This document shows positions 20,086 to 22,544 of a stretch of DNA of 22,544 bases, piece by piece. Location: positions 1 to 22,544 of IMG/VR virus record IMGVR_UViG_3300037882_000774; one strand, written 5' to 3'. Under the pieces are notes generated by a model, which was given only the letters and a program-made list of their open reading frames with translations, did no database searches and was not told the origin of the DNA. Both the position numbers and the translations under genes were made by a program. The stretch comes from a virus. Positions within the stretch are counted from its first letter, which is position 1; every line of letters begins with the position of its first letter.

Positions 20086-20324
20086 TTCGGTTCTACACGG
20101 GTCTTCGCCGCGAGGTGAGTTTGCTGTTGTCGGAAGGACATCCTTACGCACGAGATTACCCCGTAGCGATGGTCTGGTCTGAAGCGCGGATCGTCCGACA
20201 AAGGCGAGCGGCTGGCCGCAAGCAAGAGACGCTGCTGATGCAGATGGTCATTGGCTCGATCTTCAGCAAGGACGCCGGCAAACAACTGGCCAAGTTGCTG
20301 AAAGGACTTGACGAAAGCGACTGA
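19648..20324 (+). CDS. Tail assembly chaperone G-T fusion made by -1 frameshift
   Basis: Reading 19648-20004 and then re-reading base 20004 as the first base of AGC gives a -1 frame that is open to TGA at 20322-20324. The fusion is 225 residues: 119 from the G-like part and 106 from the T part. The T part continues with RFYTGLRREVSLLLSEGHP, a Trp/Glu-containing strand AMVWSEARIV and ends LAKLLKGLDESD. The best independent start (GTG 20115) begins mid-domain and has no good ribosome binding site, which supports frameshifting. In lambda, the GT protein is made at low frequency and its T domain binds tail tube subunits. The fusion stop lies one base before the tape measure ATG. Confidence 0.87.
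19998..20004 (+). promoter_or_regulatory. Programmed -1 ribosomal frameshift site GGGAAAA
   Basis: The heptamer G GGA AAA is in the correct zero frame of the gpG-like gene (GGA 19999-20001, AAA 20002-20004). Slippage by one base gives GGG AAA, with both tRNAs re-pairing well; lambda uses GGGAAAG. The -1 frame is open from here through to 20324. The following 90 bases are GC-rich, but I did not see a clear strong stimulatory hairpin. Confidence 0.9.
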
Positions 20325-20325
20325 C

Positions 20326-22544
20326 ATGGACCAGAAGGCCGTTGAACTGCTGATTCAGGCTAAGCTGAAAGGCGGCCGAGAACTCAACGCAATCGTCAAG
20401 TCAATCGGGGATCTCGAGAAGGCGATTGACGATCAGGCTGCTGCCGCCAAGCGAGGTGAGAACGCAGCAGATAAGCTCAAGGCGGCACAGGCAGCGCTCG
20501 CTGCCGTGCAGAAGGAACTGGGCGACCGCGGGGACACCGTTCGCCGGTTCCAAAGCCTCACCGATGCGATTGAAAAGCAAGGCGCAGCGGTCACCAAGGC
20601 GAAGGATCGTCTTGAGGCATATCAGACCAAGGTCGGCGATACGCGCAACGACAAGCAGCAAGCACAGGTTCTGAAACTCACTGCGGCCTATGAGGCACAG
20701 CGGAAGTCCCTGGCTCAACTCAAGTCGTCATCTGATCAACTCGGTCAAGGGCTCAGTGAAGCCGGCGTCGATGTCACGCGTCTGGCCGCTGCGCAGAAAG
20801 AACTCGCTGATCAGGAAGTTCGCGCCAAGGCATTGCTCGGCAAGGTCAATCAAGAACTGATTGACTACAGCACGAACATCGATCGTGCCCGCGAGGCAAC
20901 TCGAAAACTAGCCGACGAACAGGCCAAGTTGAACAGGCTGCAGAAGGGCAATGCGACTGACGCATCCCTTGGCCGCCAGCAAGCAGCGGCAGCCCGCAAG
21001 GCAGCCGAACAGACGGCGTTTGATCAACAGGCGCAGACCACCTCTTTCCGTTCCAACGATGCACTGACGCGGAACAAGGCTGCCGCTGAATCTGAACTGC
21101 TGGCAATCCGTGAATCCGAAGAGTTCATGCGCCGCTATGCCGCTGCCAAGGTGGACGCAGCAAAGCAGGATGCAGGCTTCAGGAAGACAGCGGATGAGGC
21201 TCAGGCGGCTGCAAAGCAGTACGCCACCCTCGTACGTGCCTCAAGCGATCTGCGGCCCCGTGTGGTGTCTTTGCGTGACGCCTTGGATGGCATCATCAAT
21301 CCAAGCGCGAAGGCCCGTGAGACATTGGCCGGTGTTGAACAGCAGATCAAGGAAATCAGTGCGGTCATCGCCGGCAGCAATGGTGCGGTCAAGGACTATT
21401 CGGAACAATTCAAGAATCTGTCTCAGGCTCAGAAGGCTATCCAAGGGCAAGCCGGCCTGATCGATGATTTCAGGAATCAGACTGCCGCCGTCCGTGCTGC
21501 GCGCACTGAGTTCACGACGGCGCGTGCGCAAGTCAGTCAGTACGCTGAGGCTTTGCGCCAAGGTGGCAGTGCGGCTACGCAGTTCACCAAGCCTCTCGCT
21601 GAGGCTCAGATCAGACTGAGGCAGGCCGCAAGTGCTCTGCGTGATCAGGTGCAGGCTGCCCGCGATTCACGCAACGCATTGCGGCAAGCCGGGATCGATA
21701 CCAAGAACCTTGCGGACGCACAGACTCGCCTCGTGTCCGCTACCCGGCAATCGGGTGAGGCTCTGCGGGCACTCGGCCAAGCCGCTGAAGCGAACGGCAA
21801 TGCCGTCACCAAGTCGGGCAAGGGGTTCTCGCTGTTTCGCGATGAGGGCCGGACAACTCTCTCAATCACCCAGCGGCTGAGGGGTGAGATCCTTGCGCTG
21901 ACGACGGCTTATATCGGCGTGCAAGGGGCCATCGGCCTTGCGCGCGACTCCCTCAAAGCGTTCAACGACATTCAAGGTCTCAAGTCGACCTTTGCGTTCG
22001 CACTTGGCACACAAGACACCGATGTCATTGGCAAGGAGATCGCGTACATCCGCGATCAGGCTGAGCGTCTCGGTGTGTCATTCGAGAAGGGCAGCAAGGG
22101 GTACGCGAAGTTCGCGGCAGCGGCATTGAAGTCGGGCGCGAGTGTCCAAGAATCCCGATTCATCTTCGAAGCCTTCTCTGAAGTCGCCCGAACAATCAAT
22201 CTCACACCGGATGAATTGAACGGCCTTTTCAACGCGATCGGTCAATCATTCAGTAAAGGAAAAATACAGGCCGAAGAATTGAGGCAGCAAATCGGCGAAC
22301 GACTTCCTGGCGCCTTCGCCTTTGCGCAGGAAGCCCTGAAAGACAAGTTCCCCGATCTGAACAAGGCACTTGAGGGCGGCTTGGTCGGTGCAGAGAACAT
22401 GCTGTTGATTGCCGAGTCGGTGCGCAAGGCTGCGCAAGGTGGCTTGGCGCAAGCTCTGAAGTCGCTCGATGCGGAACAGCAGCGCTTCAACAACTCGGTG
22501 CTGTTCTTCAAGCAGCAGATCGCAGAAGCCGGCTTTGCCGATGC
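20326..22544 (+). CDS. Tape measure protein, N-terminal part (3' end outside window)
   Basis: An ORF from ATG 20326 stays open to the end of the window (739 full codons). It has a short N-terminal domain MDQKAVELLIQAKLKG, then about 480 residues of Ala/Gln/Lys/Glu-rich coiled coil, as expected for the rod that sets tail length. Near residue 520 it has a small hydrophobic segment (EILALTTAYIGVQGAIGLA). After it comes the conserved tape-measure N-terminal domain with TFAFALGTQ, FAAAALKSGASVQE and the diagnostic GKIQAEELRQQIGERLPGAF (near residues 644-663), close to the TIGR02675 pattern. The start lies one base after the G-T stop, as in lambda GT-H. No strong Shine-Dalgarno precedes it (AAAGGA is about 20 bases away), so reinitiation is likely. 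Confidence 0.92.
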   Translation, partial: MDQKAVELLIQAKLKGGRELNAIVKSIGDLEKAIDDQAAAAKRGENAADKLKAAQAALAAVQKELGDRGDTVRRFQSLTDAIEKQGAAVTKAKDRLEAYQTKVGDTRNDKQQAQVLKLTAAYEAQRKSLAQLKSSSDQLGQGLSEAGVDVTRLAAAQKELADQEVRAKALLGKVNQELIDYSTNIDRAREATRKLADEQAKLNRLQKGNATDASLGRQQAAAARKAAEQTAFDQQAQTTSFRSNDALTRNKAAAESELLAIRESEEFMRRYAAAKVDAAKQDAGFRKTADEAQAAAKQYATLVRASSDLRPRVVSLRDALDGIINPSAKARETLAGVEQQIKEISAVIAGSNGAVKDYSEQFKNLSQAQKAIQGQAGLIDDFRNQTAAVRAARTEFTTARAQVSQYAEALRQGGSAATQFTKPLAEAQIRLRQAASALRDQVQAARDSRNALRQAGIDTKNLADAQTRLVSATRQSGEALRALGQAAEANGNAVTKSGKGFSLFRDEGRTTLSITQRLRGEILALTTAYIGVQGAIGLARDSLKAFNDIQGLKSTFAFALGTQDTDVIGKEIAYIRDQAERLGVSFEKGSKGYAKFAAAALKSGASVQESRFIFEAFSEVARTINLTPDELNGLFNAIGQSFSKGKIQAEELRQQIGERLPGAFAFAQEALKDKFPDLNKALEGGLVGAENMLLIAESVRKAAQGGLAQALKSLDAEQQRFNNSVLFFKQQIAEAGFAD

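Noticed and set aside
20115-20324. Separate 69-codon gene starting at GTG 20115
   Set aside because: The frame is open upstream to the GGGAAAA heptamer, and the domain begins before this GTG, so it is better explained as the T part of a frameshift product.
1-22544. CRISPR arrays, tRNA or rRNA genes, IS elements, integrase or att sites
   Set aside because: None was seen: no regularly spaced repeats, no cloverleaf with conserved arm sequences, no transposase or recombinase motifs, and no long terminal repeats.

Overview
The window is a contiguous piece of a tailed-phage genome (free phage or prophage) with lambda-type head and tail morphogenesis. The sequence is moderately GC-rich and the structural proteins resemble lambda W, B, C, D and E, so a Gram-negative, probably proteobacterial host is likely. 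This host call is an inference; the window holds no tRNA, integrase, att site, host gene, CRISPR array or IS element. Almost every gene is on the + strand, densely packed, and often joined by ATGA, GTGA or TGATG start/stop overlaps.

Region 1 (1-7712) is a DNA metabolism module: the 3' end of an unknown Ala/Lys-rich protein, a hairpin terminator, a small unknown protein, a DUF2800 Fe-S RecB/Cas4-like nuclease, a DUF2815 protein, a lone minus-strand coiled-coil gene flanked by a bidirectional terminator and its own candidate promoter, a family B DNA polymerase with an unusual Cys/His tail, a small C5-cytosine-methyltransferase-like protein, a VRR-NUC nuclease, a DUF2493/SLOG protein and an SNF2-type helicase. 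From the polymerase to the helicase the genes overlap by 1-4 bases, which suggests one translationally coupled replication/recombination operon.

Region 2 (7713-8073) is a 148-base intergenic segment with a large hairpin and a T-rich tail, followed by a small HTH protein whose start has no Shine-Dalgarno and lies close to a possible -10 box. It separates the early and late modules.

Region 3 (8063-16970) is DNA packaging and head formation: small terminase (DUF1441), large terminase (GpA), gpW-like connector and portal. A roughly 1.5 kb insert of six small genes follows, five of them predicted membrane proteins. Then come the S49 capsid protease with an in-frame internal scaffold gene (a C/Nu3 arrangement), the decoration protein D and the major capsid protein E. 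A UUCG hairpin follows the capsid gene.

Region 4 (17045-22544) is head completion and tail: a small repeat-containing protein in the FI position, FII-like, Z-like, U-like, major tail, G/GT tail-assembly chaperones made by a -1 frameshift on GGGAAAA, and a tape measure protein cut by the window end. The order terL-W-B-C/Nu3-D-E-FI-FII-Z-U-V-G-GT-H is that of lambda. No endolysin, tail tip, integrase or repressor of recognisable type is present in the window.
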